DNA of 64,000 nucleotides, from NCBI GenBank assembly GCA_003991915.1, contig RQTK01000150.1, positions 574,220-638,219 of the forward strand, in the 5' to 3' direction. The notes under the pieces were generated by a model that ran no database searches, had not been told where the DNA came from, and worked only from the letters and a program-made list of their open reading frames with translations. Source of the stretch: Elysia chlorotica (Eukaryota; Mollusca; Gastropoda; Plakobranchidae). Below are positions 37,451-50,949 of this stretch, piece after piece (positions within the stretch are counted from its first letter, which is position 1; the number at the start of each line of letters is the position of its first letter). The position numbers were made by a program, and so were the translations under genes.

Positions 37451-40400
37451 AAACAATATCAATAACATTAACAAATAAAATAACAAACAAACAAGGACAA
37501 CAGTAACAACAAAAACACTAATAGCACTGAGAGACGAAACCCTCAGTCTCATACTGGGAACAAGGAATAGGTTGGGGAAAAGTTTTGAAAGATAAAACAA
37601 AAAACAAAAAACAACAACAAAACAAACAAAAAGAAAATCATTCAACATCTTTGACGTCGGTTTGGGTTTCAATCTTCGAATTAATCACACATCAGGCAGT
37701 CACTCCATTAACGGAGATCCTATGTGCAATATTCACACAGACGAAAAGATATAAAGTTAACATAAGCCTTGTGCATCGTTTAAATTGATTCGAATTTAGT
37801 AGACTTTCTAGAGAGTAAAAAAAGGGATGCAAAAATCAGAACATTAATGTTGCACCATTAAAGGCGGTTAGCCCATGACATTCCATTCTCAAACCCATGC
37901 AGATAGACACCTTTGTAATGTAACTTATAATAAACTTTATTTGTGATGTAGGCCTGATACTTGTAAATTGTTTAATTCTATTTTTATTCAAATGATATGT
38001 AAATACATGTAACCATAAGGAGGCTACTTTCATGTCTCTCAGTTCTATCATATTTACGCCATTCTGTTAATCCCCTTCTGCTGTTAAAATTTTTATGACA
38101 CCACCACAAATAATGTGCGCATTGCTACTTGTTCTTTACCGCAGCACTTCTCTCCGATTTGTCAACAGCATTCGGTCCGTAACAGGCTCCTCTGATGTTC
38201 CGCAAACAAGTGTGTTCTGTCACTAACTGCACTTTGATGAACAAAATCAAAAGTTACGCTTGTCGTGCTTGGTTTGTGATTTTATAGTTTTAAGCTTTGA
38301 GTGGAATGTTTTAAACAATGACAGCCCCTGGACTGTGCATCTGGCTCGATACCTGGACTACCGCCGCATTTAAGGACATGTACATAACTGAGCACAGAGT
38401 TGTGAGTAAAAAATTAGGAAAAAAACAACAACAACAAACAACAAACAAGATAAAGGTGATAAAATTAAAACAAACCGAGGAAGGGAACAAACGCAAACCA
38501 TGCTATAGAGCTAATAAATAATTTAATCTCTCAAAATTAATACCTTAAATTTTTCATTCATTGCAATCATTAGCACAAATTAGTAATAAGACCATTCAAC
38601 CAAAAAAACAAAACACACAAAACAACAACAACAACAACAAAACAAAGCAGCAAAGACAACTGCAAATTCAACAGAGCAACAAACGAACAAATAAGTACAC
38701 TACGAATTAGCATAGAGAATAAGAACAACAAAAATGATTTAAAAAAAAACAAAATAAAGAAAACAAACAAAAACAAAAACAAAAGAAAAAAGGAGCAACG
38801 CACTCTGTTAAGTAAAGACACGCCCTTATCAAACAAAGGCGCAGGGTATTTACGAGTATATACACAAGGAGATAAAATATTTGTTCTCCACCATAAAGGA
38901 TGCAAAAGCTCTTTTTTGCACAAGATTACAAAAGGTGGTGAAGCAAATAATTACAAGAGGTTATCATTTTAGCTGCAATTATGTTAAAATCTTACGACAT
39001 TGTTTTTATATACAGCACGTCACACACAATGTAATTCACTATTTTCATTAGTTTCCTTAAAATTTTGTTTAGATCATATATCCATTTTCTGCGGGAAATA
39101 TCTGTAAAATAGAAATTTTTAGAACTGTTTTAAGACATTAAAGATGTGTAAACGAAGGAGAAGATTAGAAGACGAAGCAAACAGGCTAAGAGATAAGTCA
39201 GCCTTATACAGAAAACGCTAAAGTGCAGTGCACGGAGAATGGGAATTACAAATGTTTATGTTTCTGCGATATGAGTGAGTCGACTTGGAACAATGCGTAT
39301 ATAGAACAAGGGTAAAAGCAACCCTTAGGAAATGTTTACATTTAGTCTGTCTCAGAACCACGATATAAAAGATACGTAAGAGAGGACCAAATAAAACTAT
39401 TGCCGCAAGCAACGTTTTCTTCTACCTACCTGTAGGTAAAATTTAAACCGTTATTTTCAAAGATATTTGTCGGGGACTACACCCTAGATGGGTGAAAACA
39501 GCATTGCTGGCCAACCGTTTTTCCTCCCTCATTTTGTGACCAAAAACACTGCTATTAATTTTACACCGCATCTAAACCAGCCATCTTTTCGCTACCATTT
39601 GTTTTTTTTCTCGTGCCACTTAGCCAGTCTACTTTTCAACGCCCGACACACAGATCTAGATCTTTATCTACTGCGTCTGTATCTTTTTTTCCCTCTCGCA
39701 AAGTTGGTTTTAGTCTTTGTATAATTGATGTCTTAAGGAATATTATGGAGATTCTCCTTCACGTATTTTTAAACCTCTCTTCAAAGAAACTTATATTCAG
39801 GGGTTAGATACGAGAAATATTGTTAAAACATAAACGGGTGAAAGGGTGATTACGAACATGAATCTAGCTGCTCCAAAACCGTTATCTCATTTTTAGAAGT
39901 TTAAGTAGATTCTAATTTAATATTTTTTTGAAACACCTTTTTCTTCCAACGTGTTTCCAACAAAGGATAATTTTTAAACTGCAAACTCATCGAAATGATC
40001 ATCAGTATAATTTGATACTTACAATAGTGGAGTACCTATTTACGGCGTTTGTCTAGCTTTCCCAACACGGTATTTGTCTAGCTTTTCTAAGAAAGACAAC
40101 AGACGATATGACAATAAAATATTATGAATTCCCTTTAGAGAGAACCAATAATGGAAGGACACGTTGATAGGGAGCTTTACCAACGGATACGAAATAAGCA
40201 AAACAGGTTCTAGGTGACGCTGAGTCTAAAGATAAATGCTTTACTTCCTGATTCTACCTATAGACATTTTTTTTTGGGGGGGGGGGTCGGGACTGTCTCT
40301 GGAAACTATAACAAAGTAACAACAAATTTCCCTAAGGGAGGGATTTAGTCTGAGATTAGACAGAAGTATACTGGAATGTCATTAGCACTCAAAGCACCAT

Positions 40401-41131
40401 TTTTTGTGCTTTTTTGTTCTTGCTGTAGTTCTTGTTTAAATCTAAGGAGACCTTGAAAAAAGCAGTAAGGGAAAGATACAAACATAGCCTGTGGCTAATG
40501 CTATGATTTTACCAAGATGAAGATATAAATAATGAAAATAGCGAACAAAATATCTCGTAAAAGGATAAAAAAAATTCTTCTGGTTTAAAGAAGCAAGTAT
40601 TTTATACCATAAAAGATAAAAAGATATTTTTTATTATGTGTGAACTAATTTTCTCTACAAACAGGCAGTCCCCAATTTTTCGTTACCATTTCCGAAGTTT
40701 GTGTTGATACTGTTATGCAACGAACAGTGGAAAATTTAGACCAATAAGGAATAAAGCCTATCCATGACATAACTTAATGGTGATACCTGGGGTAGACAGA
40801 CACTTAGGCTAAGCCTTAATCTCTCGCATTCGCTGACCAGGTGAGGAGGGACTAAAGTGTTGGAAATCTTAACAAAAAGAGGCGCCTTTTGTCACACTAA
40901 TTTTACGATCATAGTTAAGGATATTGGATTTGTGCTCTACAAAAACCACGAAACGCACACATTGTTACCGAAACAGAACTGTCACAATGTGTATTAATAT
41001 GTTCATGATTGACTAAAACAGGACAAGCATCATTAAAATTAAAAACGAAACAAAATGAATGAGCACATTTAATAGAGATTATTTACAAAATCAGAATGCA
41101 CTCATTTCGAAGATGGAAAAGTAAAACAATA
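37451..41131. other. No gene seen
   Basis: AT-rich sequence with several AAC/AAAC-rich patches (for example 37590-37632, 38425-38450 and 38610-38650). Downstream flank of the minus-strand Tincar-like gene. No coding exon could be supported. Confidence 0.5.
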
Positions 41132-41137
41132 TTTATT
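41132..41137 (-). terminator. Candidate poly(A) signal of the Tincar-like gene
   Basis: TTTATT on + (AATAAA on -), about 250 bases beyond the stop codon at 41390. Confidence 0.4.
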
Positions 41138-41389
41138 TAGCGTTAGATGAATTTTTCATAGATGTTTCAGCTCAAACTTCAATATCTTCTAAAATTTATG
41201 CAGTCAGTGTAAACTGCATGCTGATCTCGCTTGATGTCGTTGAATAGACGAAAATGTTATAGATAAACAGTATGTACAGTGACAACGCCATGCGAATCAA
41301 CCAAGTCATTAAAGTATTTCATGCAAACAAATCTCCATGCACAGTCAATAGCCACACACGATGCAGGAAAAAAAGCTAAGAGTCAGTCT

Positions 41390-43749
41390 TCAAACTTGAC
41401 TGCAAAGTTCCTGGCCTTGGTCTGACTCATTAGAGGACGTTTCTTGAGAAGACGTGAGAGAGTAGTTAGCCGAGTCTCTCCTTCTTACCTCCCCCTCTTT
41501 CGTTAGTAAAACCTGTAAGGGGCGGGGGTTTAACACTAGATGGTCTTTTGTGCCACCTACCATGGCATTGTGAAGTGGGTGCTGCAAGTGCTGCTGCTGT
41601 GTATGTTGAAGGTGTTGTTGATGATGGTGGAGATAGTCATCCCTGAGAGATCTCCTGTTGTCGAAGCCAGAGCCGAGCCGTAACCTCCCCCTCTGGAGAT
41701 CCTCCATGGCGGGCGGTATGCTCAGGCTCAGGTCCGACGACTCGTGCGTGCTGTTGCTGAAGCTGCTGCGGTGACCCTCGTCACTGCTCACTGAGGAGTT
41801 GTGCGCTGCGGCTTTGCTGCGGGGAAGGGAAGAAGAGTTCACACCTTTCTTAATGTCGTACGGTCCAGCACTTAGAGTGTTTTCTAATCTACCACCGCCC
41901 GAACCGTTCTTTGATTGGTCGTAAGATTTTGATCTTGGCCTGTATCTTCCATTAACGAGGTTGTTGTGGAAGCCGTGTTCGTTGCCAGGGCTAAAGCAGT
42001 CTATGGGGTACTTAGACACATCGCGGCCGCGCCTGTCTAGAGAATTGGTCATGTCGGAATCTGCCTCGTCCTTCACAGCCACACAGCGTCTGTTCTCTGT
42101 CTCTGAATGTGATATGTCTTCTAGCACTGCAGCAGGCGGAGGGTGCGGGTCCAGATAGTCGAACTGCTCCAGCATGTGCCGCTCGCGTTCTTTGAAGTTG
42201 CTGGCCGCGATAGAAGACTCTCGGACTTTGTCTCTAAAGGATGACATTAACGTTGGAAGAGGCTCTGGAGGGCTAAACTCTTCACCTGTAGTCTCTTCGA
42301 AACTGGAAGACAGATTGTTTGCGCTCAAGTAGATATCGCCACATTTGTTGCGTATGCTGTTGCGGTACTCCCTCGAGAGGGCCACGATGTCCCCACCAGC
42401 GCCGATGTTTTTCGGACGTGCAACGACCCCTTGACTAGTTGACTCGTTACTGGCGCTTGACGACGTAGCCCCACTACTGCTGTGTACATCGGCTGCAACA
42501 TTGAGCTGAGCTACTTTCATAGAGTTGTTTTCTTCAGGTCGTAATGGTTCGGGCGCTTTTGCTTGCTGTATCGCACTACTGTTAGCATTCTGAGCACCAT
42601 CTGAGGAACCTTTACTGCGCACAGATTCATCGAACGTCACTCTCTGTCCCCCGGCCCTGCGGTTACGAGACCTCGAGAAAGAGGAGTTTCTGTCCGGGAT
42701 TGGCTTGCCGTCTAAGTCCAAAACCATTTCTGCAGCGCTAGTAATGCCGTCCGACTCATCCGTGCCTATGTCTGATGGGCATGGTTCCTCACAGCTGCTG
42801 TTTGTGCCTGCCTGTCCGGGCTCCAGGAAACGCTGGGGAAAGTTTTCCCTTCCGCTTAACCTTCTGGTCCTTGTCAGACTGTCGACCATAACCCCGTCTC
42901 CGCGATCCATCTGCTGGGCGCTCCTGACGCTATCCTCTGATACCACGCTGGGAGGAGGGCGCAGGGCCACGTAGTCCAGGATGCGGAACTGCCACTGTTG
43001 CTTAAGCGTCAGACAGAACCAGAGAGCCAGCCACAAGATCATGTAGCAAACCTCACTCACAATCCCCGCCAGCAGCATTTCGTCGTCGGTGAGTCTCATC
43101 AAATTCACCAAATCGTACAAAAGAGGCCCTTTACACACAGCAGACAATATTAAAGCTGCCATAGCACACAGGTGCGGCACGTAACCCTGACACCCGTTAT
43201 TGGATATGAGCGTCCGCTTGACATAGCTCTCCGTCTCCCTGTGGCGTGAAACGACCTCAAACTTCTCATGGAAATAGTGACAGCCGTACTCGAACACGGT
43301 GACGGTGGATGCCAGCAGCACCGTGCTGCCCACTAGGTACAGAACCAACACAGCCCCGCAGCGCAACGACAAAGACACGTTTGGATAAAGTCGTTGGTTG
43401 CAGCTCACGCAGTAGAGAGTGGAGAAGCTGCAGAAGCTGAAGATTGACGTGAACACCATCGCTAGCAGCTGCAGGGCGAACACGGCCGTCAAAGGCTTGT
43501 TGGTGTACCAGAACACCGAAGCGTAGCGCACCAGGAAGCAGCCCAGGGCGAAGCAGAAGTTGGCAAACGCTATGCTCACGTGGACATAGAAGGCGCGTTC
43601 TCCCCATGCCGTCACGTAGAGGTGTGGCGACTCCAGTCGGACGTGGCTTGCGTTCTTGGCTAGTGCCGCGTTGACAGTGCTGCGGATCTCGCTGTAGAAG
43701 GCTCTCTCTGGTGGATATAAGAAGTCCATGTCCGTACGCCAAGCCTCGC
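41390..43749 (-). CDS. tinc: Terminal exon of a multi-pass membrane protein, Tincar-like (5' partial)
   Basis: About 786 residues in one exon, starting after a CTGTAG acceptor (43750-43755) and ending TGA at 41390. The open frame continues upstream to an ATG at 43801, but that part is intron, so the real start lies in exons not found. Near the start come RTDMDFLYPP and ESPHLYVTAWGERAFYVHV. Five hydrophobic segments follow, at about exon residues 53-80, 86-115, 129-158, 191-214 and 226-250, the last followed by KQQWQFRILDY. A polar serine-rich tail of over 500 residues then runs to the end, with a His/Gln-rich patch near residues 720-735. The final CSQV fits a class I PDZ ligand. The layout resembles the insect muscle protein Tincar (eight membrane segments), so about three would lie upstream. 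Family assignment is from recalled sequence character, without alignment. The exon is GC-rich compared with its surroundings. Confidence 0.6.
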
Positions 43750-43801
43750 CTACAGAGAAAAGAAAACAATACCATGTATGAATGGAAGTTTCCAAAAGCA
43801 A

Positions 43802-44442
43802 CGATTAATGCATCGGAGTATTTATACGGGTGCTTCAGTACACAACATTAACAATAACATCAACAACAACAATAACAACAACATCAACAACAATTCTCTC
43901 CATATCAAAACAAGAACAACATACAAAATAATGCGATTTGTATTTTTCTTTATCAACATGACTAATTTTTATTAGCTGGAGCAGCTTCCCACCGAATAGC
44001 CGAACTTGAAAGTTTTACTCGGGGTAGGACGTCAAAGTAATGACAAAATGCACTATTTTTTCACTCTTTGAACTTTACTTGACCTAATCTAGCTGGGAAA
44101 TAAAAAAAACTGCCAGATTTAGACTCTTCCTGATTGCTTTTTCTTTATACAGAAATTTCGATTGAAAATAAAATATATAGACACCAAGCATAAAAAACAA
44201 CCAAAAACAAACGGTTACCTTTTCATTTGTAAATTTATATATTTGTCGTTATATTCTACCACTCTTTAATTTGGATAGTAAGTCTGTTGCTAAAACATTT
44301 CACTCAAGTCTCATGGTCTTGGAACAAAATCAACATAAAGTTATCGTTGCCAATCACTGATAACATTTCAGTAAAAAGCGTATTATTTAGGTAGAAAGAC
44401 CTCTTAAAACTTTTGCCGAAAGGACTTATCCAATGGCACATA
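43802..44442. other. Intron or flank upstream of the Tincar-like last exon
   Basis: AT-rich, with an AAC/AAT-rich patch at 43845-43895. No upstream exon of the minus-strand gene was recognised. Confidence 0.5.
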
Positions 44443-44540
44443 AAATTGTCAGACGTCAGTCTTGGGACCCGTCCACAATATAACCTACATAATGCTAAAA
44501 TTGGACGTTAAATCAACTCAACAACAACTCAACTGGTGCT
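44443..44540 (+). repeat. SINE tail, plus orientation
   Basis: Reads 'aaaattgtcagacgtcag', 'tcttgggacccgtccac', 'aatataacctacataatgct' and 'ttggacgttaaatcaactca', then a CAACTC-type pentamer tail. It is the clearest view of the 3' end of this SINE family in the window. Confidence 0.85.
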
Positions 44541-45610
44541 TCTGTTAAACAATAGGTGCTTTTTTACCCCCCCCCCCTCCTTTTGATATAACAGATCGCG
44601 ATAACAATACAATAATTTGCTATATCATTCTCCAAAACGAACGCACTTTCTAGGCCTATGTAACAGTTTTCCTCTTCTCTCGCTATCACTTTTTCGAAAA
44701 ATTGTAAGCCCAAATGATCCTTCTCCAAACATGGAATGCTATTGTACTCAGACTTGGATGCGGGCTGGGTGTGCTCAGTATGGGATGCTTTGGCGCCCCG
44801 ACCTTTCCAAATGTAAACATTAGTTCTCGGCCCCAGCTCGGACTACCAACATACCGGACACATAGTATTTACAGTCCACATGTTCGCAGGTAAGCACCTA
44901 CTAGTACTACTAACTTTCAAGCGTTGTCCAAGTTTGGACATGCCGGCTATTTAAAAAAAAAAGTTGTATGTTTGCTAAAAAAAGATTTTGCCCCAACACA
45001 AGTAACAATGCTTCTCTTCAAAGAGGTTGCTCATTTACGATCTCAAAGCCTTTGTTTGCTATTTAAGAATTAAACACATATACATTTCCAATGTTAGAGT
45101 CGAATGCTTCGCATAAAACGTAAAAAGTGTACAAATATACGACAAAAGGTATATCTCACCCAAGAACCCCCACCCTTAAAAAAGAAAGATATAAGAGATT
45201 TGCACAACAATATTATTATACGATTTTAGTTTTGACTCTGTGCATTGCAGAAGTCAACGCCTCTAGACTATGGTGAAGTAAAATCACCCACTTATGACGA
45301 TACATGTTATGTATGCTTTTGCTCTACCGGGAGTTTCCTTTGAATCTTAATCAATTAAATTTTTCTATGAGAAAAAGCAACAAAAAAAGAGAGGAAAAGA
45401 AAACAAATGTGAGGGGAAAAACGAAGATGAAGGTAAATATAAGAGGTCAACACTGAGTGAAAAAAGAAAGGAAACACTATGGATATTTATTGTGAAATAA
45501 GAAGACAATAATATTAGTGCACAGTAATAAATAGTAAAAAAAAAACTCTCCGCCAATCCGTCATCCTACCATTAACTGTTCCCTTGTTCACCCGACATTC
45601 AGGAAAAAAA

Positions 45611-45900
45611 AAGTCAAAGTCAAGACAATTTTTCAAAATAGTTAAAGTTAGATAGAAGGGACAATAATCAACCAATAGAATAAAGGCAGTTGCATCGATA
45701 TGCTTCCATAAGAATATTTAAAAAAAAAGACCTGATAAAAGGCATTCAGGATTTCCCCCCTTAAAAAGTCAAAGTCAAAACAATCTTTCAAAATATTTAA
45801 AATTAGATAGAAGGGACAGTAAAAAACGATTAGAAAAAGGCAGTTGCATTGATATGCTTCCATAAACATATTTTTAAAAAGACCTGATAAAAGCAATGTT
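45611..45900. repeat. Tandem duplication, about 155-bp period
   Basis: Two diverged units share 'aaagtcaaagtcaa', 'ttagatagaagggaca', 'ggcagttgcat', 'gatatgcttccata' and 'agacctgataaaa'. Substitutions and small indels separate them. Confidence 0.9.
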
Positions 45901-47705
45901 TAAAAAAGCGTCAGTACGGTTGAACAAAAAATCGGCCTCGTTCTGAGAGTGTTAAGAATTTCTTTGGTCTCATCACTATACTTGAGTTCAGATCAGGTGC
46001 AAAAAGTCAAAAGTCGAGTGATGAGGATCAAAAGTACCTGTCGAGTGAAGGCAGCGAACAATGGCTATTGGTAAAGACAGATTGGTGTCAGTCATTGTCG
46101 ACTCATTAATATTAGGGGTTGAGTTGTCCTGTATAAATACACCCCAGGGCAACTTGTACGTTAGGCGCGGCGCCTTGTTTACTCTGATTAGACATGTTTA
46201 CAATCATATCCAGGGGGCGTTTATTTTTCTCCCTTAATACCCCTCTGAAAGATTAAGTAGATGATATGCGCCGCAACTCTCTTTTTCAGACACGGCTTAG
46301 TTTCTCTCACGTAAGGATAAATCCCACGCGCGGTAACTCTAGATACTTGGGACTGAAGCATGCTGCATCTATAAAACACGCAGTAAAAAGAAAGCATTGT
46401 AAACTTGTGTCTTTTTTTTGGGTTGAAAATATAAACTAAGATGAAAACAAAACGGTCTCTTTGAATGAAAAAAGAGATTTCGTTATTTAACAAATAAAAA
46501 TATTGTTTTTCGAACCAAGCGCCGATACCATGATCGAGTCATGCATGCAGTACAATGCTATTTTGTCTTCACAGAATTTACCACCATTGACTTTCTTAAT
46601 AATGTGAACACTCCTTTTAACTGTAAAACCTGTTGTATTGTAGAGAAAACTTCTGATTAGAATGTAAACTATCGCACCACCCGTGGAAAACACTCTAGTA
46701 GAATCTACAACGAGACTTAGCAGCCTACTTTGTAAGATGAGGCACAAAAAGGAAGCCACTGCATAAGCGGAAAGTCAATATGCAGATGTTCCCAATTTAT
46801 TTTCTCTTAATAAGACATAGAAATATTCACCAATCACATTAATATAATTATTACACCGCTGTAACATTTCTTATATACGACACGAATAGTTACAGAGCGA
46901 TGGGAAGCAAGATATATTTTGTTAAATCAAATAATCATCCAAAATTTATTGCTTGGCCCTCATGCGACAACAACCAAACAAAAGAGCTGTCTCAAGGATT
47001 TACCGTTCGAGCGACATAAAGATCATGAAATAATGGAACCAGGCCAAGCCCTCATCCTCTCAGGCCCCCGAGAAGTCTTTACTTGCCCTCAATTCACACG
47101 CACAGGCTGGACTTCACTGGCGTGTGGCCCACATTCCCACTATTTACGACTTTAAGTTCTAGTAACGGTCATACACTGATGGAAAATGAAACAAAGCACT
47201 GTAATTAAAAAAAAGAGAGAATAACAAAATAAGAAACAACAAAAGGTAATCCCCCCCCCCAAATAAAGAAAATAACAACAACAAAAAACCAACCCCAAAA
47301 GAAAACAAAAGCAAAAAAAGCAAGCAAGGAAGCAATCACAGATAGACAAACAACGACAAAAACTATGGTCATTTGCAGTCGTTTGTAAGATACAAGCGAA
47401 TAACCGTCTCACATTTCAGTTCTCAACACGGGTGTGAATAATGCTGCCAGGTGACGTTCGGCCTCTGCATATTCGCAGAAAAAAAAGAGAATGTTCAAGA
47501 GACAAATATTTCGTTGTTGTTTTCTTCGTTTGTTTTGATATTTTTCAGAAATTTTGCACATGTAATCATGTCTCTATAAAAGAAGTTGAGCGAATATCAC
47601 ATCAATGAAATTGAAACAGTTTTGAGGGTACGTGTTAAAGAGAAGAATATAGAGAAAACAAGGAAGAAAGAACAATTACAGTAACAATCAGAAGAAAAAC
47701 ATATC
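45901..47705. other. No gene seen
   Basis: AT-rich. An open frame at 46919-47155 (+) has mixed composition but no recognisable domain or splice context. Confidence 0.45.
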
Positions 47706-47861
47706 AAGAAGAAGAAGAAGAAGAAGAAGAAGAAGAAGAAGAAGAAGAAGAAGAAGAAGAAGAAGAAGAAGAAGAAGAAGAAGAAGAAGAAGAAGAAGAA
47801 GAAGAAGAAGAAGAAGAAGAAGAAGAAGAAGAAGAAGAAGAAGAAGAAGAAGAAGAAGAAG

Positions 47862-47891
<30 letters not shown>
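47706..47891. repeat. (GAA)n microsatellite, about 186 bases
   Basis: About 62 uninterrupted AAG/GAA units with purines on the + strand. This is a triplex-forming type of repeat. Confidence 0.97.
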
Positions 47892-47894
<3 letters not shown>

Positions 47895-48109
47895 TATCTG
47901 GATGACTGAAGAATTTGAAACGTGAATCTGTTTTGATCTCTTTAATGAATGATTTTCTTGAACGTATACAAAGATCTCATAATTGAGGCTTTAATTAGAC
48001 AAAGGCAAAATGGCGATGCACCGACAAAGCCTCTTGGGTAATATCACAGCCACAAGGTCTTAAAGTAAATAATGAGATCGTAACTGCCTCAGCTAGGAAC
48101 AAATCTGTA

Positions 48110-48270
48110 TGTCGTCGATATTATCTAAAATGGAGTCTCTAATCATCGCAACGTAAGAAGGGGGAGTTCTCTTTTACTACAGAATGTAAGTGGTGATGAT
48201 AACATAACATTATCGTCTATAATATCTAGAATGTAGACTGCAATCATCGCAACGTGAGAAGAGGAAATTT
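48110..48270. repeat. Diverged direct repeat, about 100-bp period
   Basis: 'tcgtcgatattatctaaaat' with 'aatcatcgcaacgtaagaag' recurs as 'tcgtctataatatctagaat' with 'aatcatcgcaacgtgagaag'. Confidence 0.8.
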
Positions 48271-50357
48271 TACTCTGCCAAATAAAATTATGACTTGTGA
48301 CAGAAGAGGCCTTGCAATTTACACAATGAATGCGGGTGACAAAGGCGTGGTGTTTTACGATTGTTCATTGGCTCCCTAAGTCTAGGATAAAGCTATGATT
48401 GGACGCCGAGACGATTGCCTTATACAATCATGTATATTGTTTTTGTTTTCGCTATAGGCCCCATCTTCACAATGCCTCTGATAACGTGCGCTGTGCCTGG
48501 TAGGTGTACTAAAAGATTCCATGTAGACCACAGAGATGGAGTGAGGGCCGATATATCGTGCCATACGGCTCACACATGGACAGATTCAGGCTGTGCGCGT
48601 GAGACTTAGCGAAGAGCTGCTGTCTACCTATCTGACCGGACATCCGTTTGATGTAACCCTTGGGGGATTGCACATCACGCACGCCTGCCCGTGAAATAAA
48701 TATTAGCGTTGATGTAGGTGTGTGTTGTTTCAGCCATCCTCCTTCGAACGGTGACTAGTGCCGTCTGCACGTTTAGAAGGATACTAGATCTAGATCCAGG
48801 TGATGTAGCCTAATGTTACGATACCATTGGGCTTTTTGACTAACGGGACATTTGGAATATGCTTGCTAAATACTAACTTTGAAAAAAAAACCCACCCAAA
48901 CAATTCAATTGTTCTTCTATGAATTAAATGTTTTAGTCCCAGAAAAGTCTTTTTAGATCGTTCATATCGGGCCTCTTCGTATTGTTTTAAAATCACGTTT
49001 GGATAATTATAAAAACTGAATACACAGCTTGAAAATAACAACAGAAATAAATATTTCAATAGTTATTGTAAGCAGGCATTAATGAATACTTTGCATTGAG
49101 GCAGATGAACCTTGGCATCCTTGCCATGTCGTCGAATTGCGATCTCTGTTGTATGTTTTACCCCAACTCTAATGCCTTAAGCTAATCAAACAACCAAATT
49201 GTTGTGATGCCATTGAAAGATAAAGACCTAGAAAAACAAACTTTCCCTAAAAGCTTTGTTTCCTTGGTTTTCCCGAAAAGAGGAACGCTAGAGTCCAAGA
49301 GAGAACGGTTAGCATTTCTCCCTTACCAACATGCCATATTCAACTGAAGGTCAATGCTAATGTACTAGTAAAGCCTGCTGCCAAAATCATTGCTTTTATT
49401 TTTTTTTCACGGATAGTAAAGAAAAAAACAAGAGTGAATATGGGTGAACACAGGTGGAAAAATAGTAAGATAATCCATATCTTTCACACAAAAATTGAAC
49501 AGAAACCACAGCATAAAAATACATCAAAGGATGGGAGATTCCTGTTTTTTTTTTGTATATAAAAAGTATTTATGTACTTGCCGCATGTTGCGACAGAAAC
49601 AAAGCTTGCCACTCTTACATGCCAACGCTCATAACAATGTCCCTGGTTTCCTGGGTTCTGTTGTCTTGGTTAAGCTAATCAGCAGAGGCATTAATGATAG
49701 AAGTATGGGTTTGGGCAATACAAAGACTTTCCTGTAGTATCGCAGAAATAAGGATTGCGTTATAGACAATTGAGTTAGAAAATAGGAAGATACAAGGCTG
49801 AGAAAATAATAAAAGCGCGGAACCTTCATTGCTAGGAAATTAACTATTTAAAGAGGGGACATTAGTAAAAACAGGCATGCGTTGAATAATATTTCACAGA
49901 CATTTCCTTGAAAGGAAAATTAAATCTGATTAAAAAAAACACCCAACAACAAATAAACAATGTATGCTCATACATATGAATTTTTTTTCACCAATTTAGA
50001 CGCTCCTGTTACGAGCACATTGCCCCCCCCCTCCCTCTTGCCCACATTTTCTCTAGAGTTAAATGACAAAAAAAATCCAAATCCGATTTTTCTGATCAAA
50101 GTGACATGCTGGCGTCAGCTTTGATGTGATGATTAAAGACAGTATTTTAAATTTTGGGCCATAACATTCGATTTGGAGTGCTCCTGCTCTCTATCAAGAT
50201 GCATTTCTAATTGGCATGGGACAGCCTTAATGAGCTTAATATTCATTAATAAAGTAATGGTCAAGGTCCTACACACGGGCGCGTGTCGTTCCTGAGAATC
50301 TATGTAGAAAATGAATATAATATCAAGATCTTGTTGCAGTCAGTTTTTAGATTAAAG

Positions 50358-50495
50358 TGAGAGAGTGAGTGAGTGAGTGAGTTTGTTTGTACAGCACGTC
50401 AGCACGGTTATGACTATATCGTGCACGTGATGTACTTAGACAGTCAATACATTATACTAGTAGCATCGGTGACTCCTGTATCTCTCTGAGAAAAT
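50358..50495 (+). repeat. Dispersed repeat, copy 1 (relative at 62183-62310)
   Basis: It starts with a GAGT run. It shares 'gagtttgtttgtac', 'agcac-gt', 'actatatcgtgcac', 'gatgt-ct-agacagt' and 'aatacattatactagt', then 'atctctctgag', with the copy at 62183-62310. Same orientation in both. Confidence 0.85.
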
Positions 50496-50875
50496 GTTGA
50501 CACACATTATTTAGTACTCATACTCCTGTTCTTCATTGTTTTAAAACTTTCCAAGCATATAAGCATACCTACACTTTTTTCTGTGCAACTAACTACCAAT
50601 AATCTCATTTGGTACAATGTGCATCTATGTCAACGCGATTTCTCATTCTTTGAAATGATATAATGTGTTTAAAAATATAAAATGAACTTTTTTTTATAGC
50701 GACAAGGCATCTGAAGATAGCTACAAAAGTACCAGTACCTAGAAACCTCGGGTGATTGTAAATTTTATTAAAATGTAGATCTCATTATAATTTATAGCTG
50801 CCGGTAAATAGATAAATATATACGCACAAGGATTGACAGTGATATATACATAGATAAACAATTAATATATAGATA

Positions 50876-50876
50876 T

Positions 50877-50949
<73 letters not shown>
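50876..50949. repeat. (GATA)n microsatellite
   Basis: Tetranucleotide ATAG/GATA run of about 74 bases. Confidence 0.95.

Noticed and set aside
43750..43801. ATG at 43801 as the start of the Tincar-like protein
   Set aside because: A good acceptor at 43750-43755 lies between this ATG and the conserved part, and the first 17 residues look like translated intron.
48459..48500. 42-nt phase-1 exon candidate between ATAG and GTAGGT
   Set aside because: Too short and unsupported by any recognisable product or partner exon.
50872..50949. CRISPR-like or other structured repeat array
   Set aside because: It is a simple tetranucleotide microsatellite without spacers.
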